DNA from: an uncultured Hyphomicrobiales bacterium
GTDB lineage: Bacteria > Pseudomonadota > Alphaproteobacteria > Rhizobiales > Beijerinckiaceae
Length of the DNA stretch: 25,191 nt
Reading direction: 5' to 3'
Assembly: GCA_903918155.1 (NCBI GenBank)
Contig: CAIXDD010000404.1
Coordinates: 1-25,191, forward strand
The notes beneath the pieces were generated by a model. It was given only the letters and a program-made list of their open reading frames with translations, was not told where the DNA came from and ran no database searches. Of this stretch, positions 15,031-22,858 are shown piece after piece. Position 1 is the first letter of the stretch. Each line of letters begins with the position of its first letter. Position numbers and translations under genes: made by a program.

Positions 15031-15123
15031 CGCGGGGCTGGACAAGCCGGCGGCGGTGGCGCAAGTCCGTTTTCGGGGCGAACGGCCGAACAGGCTCGGT
15101 CCGTCGCCCAGCGTGGGGTGAAC

Positions 15124-16176
15124 GTGAGCCAGACTTCCAAGAAACCTCTCAAGAAACCTCTCCTGCGGGCTCTTGCCGGGGAGACCTGCGCGCGCCCGCC
15201 CCTGTGGATGATGCGTCAGGCGGGCCGCTACCTGCCGGAATATCGCGAGCTGCGCGCCACCGCGCCGAGCTTCATGGATTTCTGCTTCGATCCGGCGAAG
15301 GCGGCGGAAGCGACGCTGCAGCCCATCCGCCGCTTCGGCTTCGACGCCGCGATCATCTTCAGCGACATTCTCGTCATCCCCGAGGCGCTCGGCCAGAAGG
15401 TCACGTTCGAGTCCGGCGAGGGCCCGCGCCTGCGCCCGACCGAGACGCCTGCGGATCTCGACCTGCTCTCCGACCGGCTCGACCTCGCCGCGCTCGCCCC
15501 CGTCTATGAGGCGCTGGAGCGCGTGAAGGCCGCGCTGGACGACTCAACCGCGCTGATCGGCTTCTGCGGCGCGCCCTGGACCATCGCGAGCTATATGATC
15601 GCCGGGCGCGGCACGCCCGACCAGGCGCCCGCGCGGCGCTTCGCCTATCAGCATCCGGAGGCGTTCCAGCGCCTGATCGATCTCATCGCGCGCGCCTGCG
15701 TGGAGCATCTGTCCTTGCAGGTGAAGGCCGGCGCCGAAGTGGTGCAGATTTTCGATTCATGGGCGAGCGTGCTGCCGGCGCCGCAATTCGAGCGCTGGTG
15801 CCTTGAGCCTGTGCGCACCATCGCCGCGCATATGCATGCGCGCCATCCCGACACGAAGGTGATCGCCTTCCCGCGCGGCGTGAGCCCCAGCCATGTGGGC
15901 GCCGTCGCGCGCCTGCCCGGCGTGAACGGCGTGGGCCTCGACACGTCGGCCGATCTCGCCGATTGCCTCGCCCACACGCCGGGCGACGTCACCTTGCAAG
16001 GCAATCTCGATCCGCTGCTGTTGCTCGCCGGCGGGCCGGAGCTGGTGCGCGAGATCGCGCGCATCAAGACAGCGCTGGCCGGGCGCCCGCATATTTTCAA
16101 TCTGGGTCACGGCATTCTGCCGCCGACGCCGATCGAACATGTCGAGACGCTGATCCGCGAAGTGCGCGCCGGCTGA
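15124..16176 (+). CDS. hemE: Uroporphyrinogen decarboxylase HemE (350 aa)
   Basis: HemE converts uroporphyrinogen III to coproporphyrinogen III on the shared heme and bacteriochlorophyll route. The active-site signature is RPPLWMMRQAGRYLPEYR (24-41). The substrate-binding aspartate is in FSDI (Asp81), and GFCGAPWT and FNLGHGILP are also present. GTG at 15124, with GGGG five bases upstream, gives the normal length of about 350; a GTG at 15118 is nearly equivalent. The frame stays open back to 14878 but encodes low-complexity GC-driven sequence there. The N-terminus contains a duplicated KKPL (12-bp tandem repeat at 15139-15162). It is divergent from dxs and convergent with the next gene, and closes the pigment region. 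Confidence 0.95.
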   Translation: MSQTSKKPLKKPLLRALAGETCARPPLWMMRQAGRYLPEYRELRATAPSFMDFCFDPAKAAEATLQPIRRFGFDAAIIFSDILVIPEALGQKVTFESGEGPRLRPTETPADLDLLSDRLDLAALAPVYEALERVKAALDDSTALIGFCGAPWTIASYMIAGRGTPDQAPARRFAYQHPEAFQRLIDLIARACVEHLSLQVKAGAEVVQIFDSWASVLPAPQFERWCLEPVRTIAAHMHARHPDTKVIAFPRGVSPSHVGAVARLPGVNGVGLDTSADLADCLAHTPGDVTLQGNLDPLLLLAGGPELVREIARIKTALAGRPHIFNLGHGILPPTPIEHVETLIREVRAG

Positions 16177-16186
16177 GGCCCTCGCG

Positions 16187-17266
16187 CTACTGGCCGTCGA
16201 ACCCGGCCTCGCGCAATTTCGCAAGCGCGCTCTGCTTCACCGCTTCGGGCGCTTCGAAAACCTGCGCGAGCGCCTTGGCGACATCGTCGGGACTCGTGTA
16301 GCGAATCTCCACGTCGGTCTTCTGCGCTTCCTGCAGCAATTCGGGATCGGCCAGCGAGGCGGCGAAAGCCGTCTGCAGGGCCTTGAGGCGCGCCGCAGGC
16401 AGATCGGGCGGCGTCACGAAGGGGCGGATGTAAACCAGATAGCTGAAGGCGAAGCGCAGGATCGCGCGCGCCTCTTCATTGTCCGCGACGTCCATGATGA
16501 AGGGCACGCCCTGCGCGGCCAATTCGGGATGGGGCGCCATGCCCACGTCGAGGCCCACTTTCATCACGCCGCGCTCGAAGAAATTGCGCGCATTGCCCTT
16601 GGCGCTGTCCCAGCCCCAGCCGCACAGGCCGTCCACCTCGCCGCGCTCAAGGGCGATCGTGACGGTGGATGTGGATTTGTAGCCGGCGATGATCTTGAAT
16701 TTCGTGCCCACGACGGCGTTCAGGAACATCGGCACGTAAGTGGTCGAGCCGCCCGAGCCGCCGACGATGATCTCCCGCGTGAGGAGATCTTTCGCGTCCT
16801 TCAGCGCCACGCGCGGCGCGAGCACGCAGACATTGGAGGAATTATTGGCGCTGCCCAGCCATCCGAAGCGGCGCATGTCATACATGACGTTCTTCGAATC
16901 CATGAGCTGGCGGATGGAAAGCGGCCCTTGCACATGGGCGAAGACGGACCCGTCGCGCGGGGCGCGCGAGGCCAGATGATTGGCGACGATGAGACCGCCG
17001 GCGCCCGGCATGTTCTGCACCACGATGTCGGGACCGCCGGGCAAATGCCTTGGGAAATGGCGCGCGAGAAGGCGCGCGTAGAGATCATAGCCCCCGCCCG
17101 GCGCGGAGCCGACCAGCAGGCTCACCTGCCGGCCCTTGTAGAAGGCGGCGACGTCGGCGGCGTTCTCCTGCGCCTGCGCGCCGACGACGCCAAGCGCGAG
17201 CGCGCTGACGGCGCCGGCTGCGAAGCCGGTCGAGAGACATGCGGCGCGGCGCGGGCTCATCATCAT
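16187..17266 (-). CDS. Tripartite tricarboxylate transporter (TctC/Bug) family binding protein (359 aa)
   Basis: This is a periplasmic substrate-binding protein. A signal peptide with basic start and hydrophobic core ends at an AQA site (residues 30-32). The mature start FYKGRQVSLLVGSAPGGGYDLYARLLARHFPRHLPG and the VVQNMPGAGGLIVANHLA that follows are TctC/Bug hallmarks. Such proteins bind carboxylates such as citrate, phthalates or other organic acids. ATG at 17266 has GGAG eight bases upstream. It lies 23 bp after the M20 hydrolase gene and is probably co-transcribed with it. No TctA or TctB membrane genes are in the window. The ligand is unknown. Confidence 0.85.
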   Translation of the reverse strand: MMMSPRRAACLSTGFAAGAVSALALGVVGAQAQENAADVAAFYKGRQVSLLVGSAPGGGYDLYARLLARHFPRHLPGGPDIVVQNMPGAGGLIVANHLASRAPRDGSVFAHVQGPLSIRQLMDSKNVMYDMRRFGWLGSANNSSNVCVLAPRVALKDAKDLLTREIIVGGSGGSTTYVPMFLNAVVGTKFKIIAGYKSTSTVTIALERGEVDGLCGWGWDSAKGNARNFFERGVMKVGLDVGMAPHPELAAQGVPFIMDVADNEEARAILRFAFSYLVYIRPFVTPPDLPAARLKALQTAFAASLADPELLQEAQKTDVEIRYTSPDDVAKALAQVFEAPEAVKQSALAKLREAGFDGQ

Positions 17267-17289
17267 CGCGGAGGCTCCTGGCATTGTCT

Positions 17290-18756
17290 TCAGACGAAGA
17301 CCGGTTTGTCCTTGAGATAATGCGCGGCCATCATCGGCCGGAAAATCTCCATCGTGCGGCGGTTGAGGTCAACGGGAGGCTTTTGCTCGGGCGGCAGGAG
17401 CGAGCGATAGGCGGCGCCGCCCAGCTCGTCTTCGAACGTGCGGCGCGCCTGCGCGACCAGCGCGGGATCCAGAAAACACTCCAGCGCCGCGCCCGCGAGA
17501 ATGCGCGCGGCGGCGGCGGCGGCCTTATGCGCGATCGACGTGGCGAGCGGCGCGCCCGCCGCCCAATGATGCGCGGCGAGATTGGGGACCATGGCGGGAT
17601 AGTAGAACTTGCACATAGGCGTCTTCCAGGACACGTCGCCGGCGTCATTGGCCGACCAGCGTTGCTTGGCCTCGCCTGCGGGACGGGCGACGCGCGTGCG
17701 CAAGCCCTCGGCTTTCGCGCCGGAATTGGCCTGCAATTCACGTGCGAAGGCCTGCTCCTCCTCGCTCCACGCGGGCATGCCCACGGATTCGATATGGCGC
17801 CAGACGAGATCGGCGAGCGTGCGATTGCCGCGCAGGGGCCAGACGGCGGCGAGAATCTCCGTCTCGACCTGCGTATCCGTCATCATCGCGGCGCCGCGCG
17901 CGATCTTCTGCGCCTGTTCGAACAATTTGCGCGCGCCTTCCGCGTCGGCGTCGCGGAAATACCACCAGGCGGAGGCGATGCGCGCGGTGACGTTGGGCTG
18001 ATCGCCGGCCTCGGGGAATGAACGCTGCATGCGCGAGCTGGGCGCCATATGCTCGCGATATTGCGCCATGCCGCCATCCATGAGGACCACCGCGTCGAGC
18101 GCGTCGCGTCCCTTCCAGGGCGCGGTGCCCGCATGGGCGGATTCGCCGTGGAACGTGAATTTCGCGGAGATCAGCGCCGACTGGATGATGCCGTAGCCGG
18201 CTTCGTAATCGGAGCTGATGTGATCGTGAAACGCCACGTCCACATCGTCGAACCAGCCGTCGCGCACCATATAGGGGCGACCGATCAATTGCTCCTCCGC
18301 CGGACCGCCGAAGACTTTCAGCGTGCCCTTGAGGCCATGGCGCTTCATCGCGGCCGCGCTCGCCATGGCCGCGCCGACGAGCACGGCGGCGTTGACGTTG
18401 TGGCCCTCGCAATGGCCGGGCGCGCCTTCCACGATCGATTGTTGGCGCGTGACGCCTGAGACCTGCGAATTGTCGGGCACCGCGTCATATTCGGTGTGCA
18501 GCGCCACCACGGGCCCGCCCTCGCCGAAGGTCGCGCAAAAGCCGGTGGGAAGCCCTGCTATGCCGCGCTCCACCTTGAAGCCGCCCTGCTCCAGAACGCC
18601 CGTGAGCAGGCCCATGGTCTCGAACTCCTGCATGCCGAGTTCGCCGAAATAGAAAACATTGTCGCCGACAAGCGCGATGGCGCGCCTGTTGCGCTCGACG
18701 TAATCGCGCACGAATTCGGCGATGTCGTTAGCCCCGGCCGCATTCGCCATTCGCAT
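17290..18756 (-). CDS. M20-family amidohydrolase, AbgB-like (488 aa)
   Basis: This is a zinc-type M20 peptidase/amidohydrolase. The first metal-site block is HTEYDAVP (87-94), followed by GHCEGHN (114-120) and the catalytic glutamates in GGPAEEQLIGR (151-160). A dimerisation/lid domain follows (FHGESAHAGTAPWKGRDALDA). The nearest recognised group includes p-aminobenzoyl-glutamate hydrolase subunit B and other aminoacyl-amide hydrolases; the exact substrate is unknown. No signal peptide is seen, so it is likely cytoplasmic. ATGs at 18756 and 18750 are both possible, with GGAGG 4 or 10 bases upstream. It is the upstream partner of the TctC-type gene. A perfect TTGACA lies upstream on its strand (18812-18807). 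Confidence 0.82.
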   Translation of the reverse strand: MRMANAAGANDIAEFVRDYVERNRRAIALVGDNVFYFGELGMQEFETMGLLTGVLEQGGFKVERGIAGLPTGFCATFGEGGPVVALHTEYDAVPDNSQVSGVTRQQSIVEGAPGHCEGHNVNAAVLVGAAMASAAAMKRHGLKGTLKVFGGPAEEQLIGRPYMVRDGWFDDVDVAFHDHISSDYEAGYGIIQSALISAKFTFHGESAHAGTAPWKGRDALDAVVLMDGGMAQYREHMAPSSRMQRSFPEAGDQPNVTARIASAWWYFRDADAEGARKLFEQAQKIARGAAMMTDTQVETEILAAVWPLRGNRTLADLVWRHIESVGMPAWSEEEQAFARELQANSGAKAEGLRTRVARPAGEAKQRWSANDAGDVSWKTPMCKFYYPAMVPNLAAHHWAAGAPLATSIAHKAAAAAARILAGAALECFLDPALVAQARRTFEDELGGAAYRSLLPPEQKPPVDLNRRTMEIFRPMMAAHYLKDKPVFV

Positions 18757-18844
18757 TCGTCCTCCGCCGCGCATCTTGTCGCAGACTCGGACGCGAACGC
18801 GCCTCTTGTCAATGCCGCGCGCATGCCGGGACCGCCGAGGCCAG

Positions 18845-18874
18845 AAAAAAGCCGCCGCCCGGCGGGCGACGGCT
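18845..18874 (-). terminator. Rho-independent terminator after the second TctC-type gene
   Basis: On the minus strand an 11-bp stem (AGCCGTCGCCC with GGGCGGCGGCT, one mismatch, 3-nt loop) is followed directly by six Us. It lies 35-64 nt past the stop codon of the gene at 18909-19976, so it separates that gene from the M20 operon. Confidence 0.85.
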
Positions 18875-18908
18875 GTTCAACGAAACGGGCGCATGGCCCC
18901 GCAAGCGT

Positions 18909-19976
18909 TCAATCCATGAACTTGCGCGCGACCTCCACCGCAGACGCGGGCGTGTTCTGGATCGCGGCCGCGATCTCCGCGGCTTTCTCGCCGCTCACGG
19001 GATCCATGTCCATCTTCGCCTTCTGGGCGTAGTCGAGGAATTCGGGATCCTTCATCATGTCGTTGAAGGCCTTGCGCAGCGTCGTAAGACGATCTTCGCG
19101 CAGGCCGGGCGGACCGATGACGGGACGTCCGATCGCCTCGGAGGCGATCAGGAAATTGATCGCCTGTTTCTGCGTCTCGCTGTCGAGAAGCTCGAAGATC
19201 GTCGGCACGTCGGGCAGATCCTTGTGCTTGGTCTGCGCGAATTGCACGAGCGTGTTGATCTTCTTCTGCGTCAGCCAGTCGGGCTTCTGGCTTTCGAGAC
19301 TCGTCACCAGCGTGCAATTGCCGTCGACTTCGCCGCGCTCGATGGCGAGCCAGATATGGCCGGTGGTCGCATAGCCCATCACGAGCTTGATGTTCTCGGG
19401 CGCGAAGGAGCGCAGGATCGACGTGTAGATATAGCCGCCGCTGTTCTTCGACGTGTCGCCCAGCGTGATCGGGCCCTTCTTGAGATCGGCCATGGAGGCC
19501 ACCCCGGTGGAGCCCCACATGTAGCAAACGGCGAGTTCGCTGTTCATGCTGCCGATCCAGGCGAATTTCGTGAAGTCGACGCCCGTCTCCTTGGGCTCCA
19601 GCACGGACTTGGGCATGAGGCCGCGGTTGAACATGCCGAACTGGGAGCCGTCCTTGGGCGCCTGCGCCTGCAGGTAGCGCACGAATTGCAGGCTGGAGGC
19701 GCCCGGCATGTTGTGCACGATCACCGTGGGATTGCCGGGAATATGCTTGCCGATGAAGCGCGCGGCGACGCGCGTATAGGCGTCGAAGGCGCCGCTGGGC
19801 GGATAGCCCACCATGAACTGGACCGTTTTGCCGGCGTAGAACTCGGCGCCCGTCTGCGCCCGCGCGTCCGGCGCCGCCCAGCCCGCCGCAACGGCGCCGG
19901 CGACGAGGGAAGCGACGACGCCTGACGCGCGGCCCGTCTTGAGGCGCGGCTTCGAGGGCGATTTGCAGCTTCTCAT
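18909..19976 (-). CDS. Second TctC/Bug family periplasmic binding protein (355 aa)
   Basis: The N-terminal signal peptide has a basic start and a hydrophobic segment ending in ARA (38-40). The mature protein begins QTGAEFYAGKTVQFMVGYPPSGAFDAYTRVAARF, followed by VIVHNMPGASSLQFVRYLQ, the Bug-family pattern. It is clearly related to but diverged from the protein at 16187-17266, for example lacking its GGGYD. ATG at 19976 has GGGAG in reach. A possible promoter upstream is TTGACT (20046-20041), 17 nt from TCTTTA. It is a single-gene unit because of the terminator downstream. It is divergent from the decarboxylase-like genes. No membrane transporter subunits are present, so it may depend on subunits encoded elsewhere or act in sensing. 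Confidence 0.85.
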   Translation of the reverse strand: MRSCKSPSKPRLKTGRASGVVASLVAGAVAAGWAAPDARAQTGAEFYAGKTVQFMVGYPPSGAFDAYTRVAARFIGKHIPGNPTVIVHNMPGASSLQFVRYLQAQAPKDGSQFGMFNRGLMPKSVLEPKETGVDFTKFAWIGSMNSELAVCYMWGSTGVASMADLKKGPITLGDTSKNSGGYIYTSILRSFAPENIKLVMGYATTGHIWLAIERGEVDGNCTLVTSLESQKPDWLTQKKINTLVQFAQTKHKDLPDVPTIFELLDSETQKQAINFLIASEAIGRPVIGPPGLREDRLTTLRKAFNDMMKDPEFLDYAQKAKMDMDPVSGEKAAEIAAAIQNTPASAVEVARKFMD

Positions 19977-20017
19977 GTCTTCACTCCCGCTCGCCGGATC
20001 GACCGGCCATATGCGTT

Positions 20018-20046
20018 TAAAGAGGGCGCCGCACCCGCGAAGTCAA
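20018..20046 (-). promoter_or_regulatory. Possible promoter for the second TctC-type gene
   Basis: On the minus strand, TTGACT and TCTTTA are separated by 17 nt and lie about 40-70 nt before the start codon, in a generally GC-rich spacer. This is a plausible housekeeping promoter with a weak -10. Confidence 0.35.
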
Positions 20047-20104
20047 TCTTGCGCCGGCGCGTGCGCGCGCTTAATCCAGATGCGAAAGAGAACGGGAGGC
20101 GCGC

Positions 20105-21085
20105 ATGGCGGACAGGCTTGCATTGCGGATCGGCATCGACCGCTATGATCGTCATTTCCCGTTTTTCGACGGCACCGCGCCCGCCCCCGACTGGCTCGAC
20201 CTGCGCGTTCACCAGATCGGCCAAAGCACCATGTTGCGGGACGGGACCGACCGGCATGGGCGCATGCTGGAGGGCGATTACGACGTCGCCGAATTCTCGC
20301 TCTCCAGTTTCCTCATCGCCCGCGAGAAGAACCTGCCGATCATCGGCGTGCCGATCTTTCCGCGCCGCCTGTTCAGCATGAGCCAGATGTGGGTGCATCC
20401 AGACTCCGGCTTTCACGCCCCGCGCGACCTCATCGGCAAGAAAGTGGCGCTCAGCGCCTTCCAGACCACGCTTTCGCTGCTCGCGCGCGGCGACCTCAAA
20501 CATCATTACGGCGTGCCGTGGGAGGAGATCCACTGGCTCCTCACCTCGCCCGAAAAAATCGAAATCCGCACGAAGCCCGGCGTGAAGGTCGATTATATCG
20601 GCGACCGCCAGGGGCTCGGCCGCGCGCTGGAGCGCGGCGAGGTGGACGCCTTCTTCCTGCCGCATCCGCCCAAATCCGTCTCCACCGGCGCGACGCGCGC
20701 GCGCCGCCTCTTCGCCGATCCGCGCGCGGAGGAGCTGGATTACTTCCGCAAGGTGGGCGATTTCCCGATCATGCATGTGATCGCCCTGCGCGCCGATCTC
20801 GCGCAGGCGCGCCCCGGCCTTGCGCGCGCGCTGTTCGACCTGTTCGAGGACGCGCGCAGGCTCGCCCGGTCCTATTACGAGGATCCCAATTGGTCGCTGC
20901 TCGCCTGGGGCCAGCAGGATCTCGAAGACGAGCGCGCGGCCTTCGGCCGCGACCCGTGGGAGAACGGCTTCCGCCGCAATCACGCCACGCTGGAGCGTTT
21001 CGTCGATTACGCCTGCGATCAGGGCCTCATCGCCGCGCCCTTCCCCGTGGAGGACCTGTTCGCGCAGGAAACGCTGGACACATGA
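20105..21085 (+). CDS. 4,5-dihydroxyphthalate decarboxylase-like protein, copy 1 (326 aa)
   Basis: The length and motifs fit the Pht5 / 4,5-dihydroxyphthalate decarboxylase family, which shares the fold of ABC substrate-binding proteins. Visible family blocks are GDYDVAEFSLSSFL (57-70), PIFPRRLFSMSQMWV (about 83-97) and FPIMHVIALR near residue 221. There is no signal peptide, so a cytoplasmic enzyme is more likely than a periplasmic binding protein. True substrate is not assignable; other family members act on different compounds. ATG at 20105 has GGGAGG five bases upstream. It is first of three plus-strand genes, 55 bp before its paralogue. Confidence 0.75.
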   Translation: MADRLALRIGIDRYDRHFPFFDGTAPAPDWLDLRVHQIGQSTMLRDGTDRHGRMLEGDYDVAEFSLSSFLIAREKNLPIIGVPIFPRRLFSMSQMWVHPDSGFHAPRDLIGKKVALSAFQTTLSLLARGDLKHHYGVPWEEIHWLLTSPEKIEIRTKPGVKVDYIGDRQGLGRALERGEVDAFFLPHPPKSVSTGATRARRLFADPRAEELDYFRKVGDFPIMHVIALRADLAQARPGLARALFDLFEDARRLARSYYEDPNWSLLAWGQQDLEDERAAFGRDPWENGFRRNHATLERFVDYACDQGLIAAPFPVEDLFAQETLDT

Positions 21086-21140
21086 CGAGGCAAGGCCGCA
21101 TCAAGGCGCCAAGGGCGGATCAAGCGCGCCGGGAGGATTC

Positions 21141-22115
21141 ATGACCAAGCCGCATCTCACCATCGCGCTGGGCCATTACGACCATGTGACCGATCTCGTG
21201 ACGGGCCGCGTGGGCGTGAACGGCGCCAGCGTCAATTGCGTGCAATTCGACCGGCCTGCGGAGATTCATTTCCGCTTCATCCTGCACAAGGATTTCGACG
21301 TCGCGGAAATGTCGTTGGGCAAGCACGCCTCCATGGTGTCGCAAGGCGTGCGGGATTTCGTGGCCCTGCCGGTCTTCACCTCGCGCCTGCCGCGCCATTC
21401 CTCGATCTATGTGCGCGCCGACGCGGGCCTGCGCACGCCCTCCGATCTCGCCGGCAAGCGCGTGGGCGTGCCCGAATGGGCGCAAACGGCGGCCGTTTAT
21501 CTGCGCGGCATGCTGGCCCATACCTATGGCGTGGACCTGCGCAGCATCGAATGGGTGCAGGCGGGGCGCACCGAGAAAGTCGATCTGCGCCTGCCCGAGG
21601 GCTTGCGCGTCGTCTCCGAGCCCGAAAGGAATCTGAGCGACATGCTCGTCAACGGCGAGCTTGACGCCGTTTTCGCCGCCCATCCGCCGGAAGCTTTCCG
21701 CGCCGGCCATCCCAATGTCGTGCGCCTGTTCGACAATGCGCTGGCCGCCGAACAGGATTATGTGAAGACCACGGGCGTCTTCCCCATCATGCATGTGGTG
21801 GCGGTGCGCAAGGCGGTGCTCGAACGCGACCCCTGGCTTGCGATGAATCTCTTCACCGCTTTCGAGCAGGCGAAGAACAACAGCCTGAAGCGCATGCTCT
21901 CCGTCGCCGCCGCCGTTCCCGTGCCCTGGGCCTATGAACATGCGCGCGCGCAGACCGCCCTGTTCGGCAAGGATATCTGGCCCTATGGGCTCGACGCCAA
22001 CCGCGCCACGCTCGACGCCTTCCTGCAATTCGCCTTTGAACAGGGCGTTTGCCATCGCCGCGTCGCGCCCGAAGACCTGTTCGCGCCGCAGACGCTCAAG
22101 CGCTTCACCACCTGA
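21141..22115 (+). CDS. 4,5-dihydroxyphthalate decarboxylase-like protein, copy 2 (324 aa)
   Basis: This is a paralogue of the preceding gene, with matching blocks DFDVAEMSLGKHASM (51-65), PVFTSRLPRHSSIYVRADAGL (about 77-97) and FPIMHVVAVR. Its SRLPRHSSIYVR segment is closer to the classical family pattern than copy 1. It also has no signal peptide. ATG at 21141 has GGGAGG five bases upstream. It is followed after 8 bp by the class II aldolase gene, so the two are very probably co-transcribed. Two diverged copies side by side may form a heteromeric enzyme or act on two substrates. Confidence 0.75.
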   Translation: MTKPHLTIALGHYDHVTDLVTGRVGVNGASVNCVQFDRPAEIHFRFILHKDFDVAEMSLGKHASMVSQGVRDFVALPVFTSRLPRHSSIYVRADAGLRTPSDLAGKRVGVPEWAQTAAVYLRGMLAHTYGVDLRSIEWVQAGRTEKVDLRLPEGLRVVSEPERNLSDMLVNGELDAVFAAHPPEAFRAGHPNVVRLFDNALAAEQDYVKTTGVFPIMHVVAVRKAVLERDPWLAMNLFTAFEQAKNNSLKRMLSVAAAVPVPWAYEHARAQTALFGKDIWPYGLDANRATLDAFLQFAFEQGVCHRRVAPEDLFAPQTLKRFTT

Positions 22116-22123
22116 GGCCCGCC

Positions 22124-22846
22124 ATGTCCATCTCCTTCGCCCAGACGCGCGAGACCATGCTCGACGAACTCGTCGCCGCCAATCACATCCTCGCGCATCA
22201 GGGCGTGATCGACGCCTATGGGCATATCAGCGCGCGCGACCCCGAACATGCGGATCGTTACTGGATCACCCGCGCCATGCCCGCGCGCGAGGTGAGCCGC
22301 GAGACGCTTGTGGAGGTGACGCTCGACGGCGCGCCCGTGCGCGACGCGCAGGCGAAATTATTTTTCGAACGCGCGATCCATGGCGAGATCTATCGCGCGC
22401 GGGCGGATGTGAACGCGCTCATTCACGCCCATTCGCCCAGCCTCATTCCCTTTTGCAACAGCATGACCCTGCTGCGCCCGATGACGGGGCCGGCCGCCTT
22501 CATCGGCGCGGGCGCGCCCGCCTTCGACAGCCGCGACGTCGACGACGAGGGCGACCTGAATGTGGTGACGCCGGCTCAGGGGCGCGCTCTGGCGCAGGCG
22601 CTGGGCGACCATGCGCTCGTCCTGCTGCGCCGCCATGGCGTGGTGGTGGCGGGCGCGAACCTGCGCGAGATGACGCGCCGCGCCGTGGTGGCGGAGACGA
22701 ACGCCCGGCAGCAATTGCAGGCGAGCGTTCTGGGCCCGGTGCAATTCCTCACCCAATCGGAGATCGACCATCGCCGCAAAGGCTCGCGCGATCCTGACCG
22801 CGCCTGGACCGCGTGGCTGCAAGAAGCGCGCGCCGCGCGCGGATAG
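22124..22846 (+). CDS. Class II aldolase/adducin-family protein (240 aa)
   Basis: The fold signature is a zinc site with HAH at 101-103 (ALIHAHSPS) and His171 (LLRRHGVVVAG), plus an acidic residue in FFERAIHGEIY as candidate catalytic base. AYGHISARDP (31-40) is also typical. The family contains sugar-phosphate aldolases and also decarboxylases, including a dihydroxyphthalate decarboxylase in some actinobacteria, which would fit the neighbours. That link is inference. ATG at 22124 lies 8 bp after the previous stop. It converges with the repeat-protein gene 12 bp away. Confidence 0.82.
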   Translation: MSISFAQTRETMLDELVAANHILAHQGVIDAYGHISARDPEHADRYWITRAMPAREVSRETLVEVTLDGAPVRDAQAKLFFERAIHGEIYRARADVNALIHAHSPSLIPFCNSMTLLRPMTGPAAFIGAGAPAFDSRDVDDEGDLNVVTPAQGRALAQALGDHALVLLRRHGVVVAGANLREMTRRAVVAETNARQQLQASVLGPVQFLTQSEIDHRRKGSRDPDRAWTAWLQEARAARG

Positions 22847-22858
22847 AGACGCGCGGCG
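22831..22858. terminator. Hairpin between convergent genes, possible bidirectional terminator
   Basis: Perfect 9-bp arms, CGCCGCGCG and CGCGCGGCG, are separated by a 10-nt loop that contains the aldolase stop codon. The hairpin fills the 12-bp gap before the repeat-protein stop. No U-run follows on either side, so termination efficiency is doubtful. Confidence 0.4.

Noticed and set aside
14878..15123. N-terminal extension of hemE back to 14878
   Set aside because: It would add about 82 residues of low-complexity sequence before the conserved HemE start, and a GTG with a Shine-Dalgarno lies at 15124.
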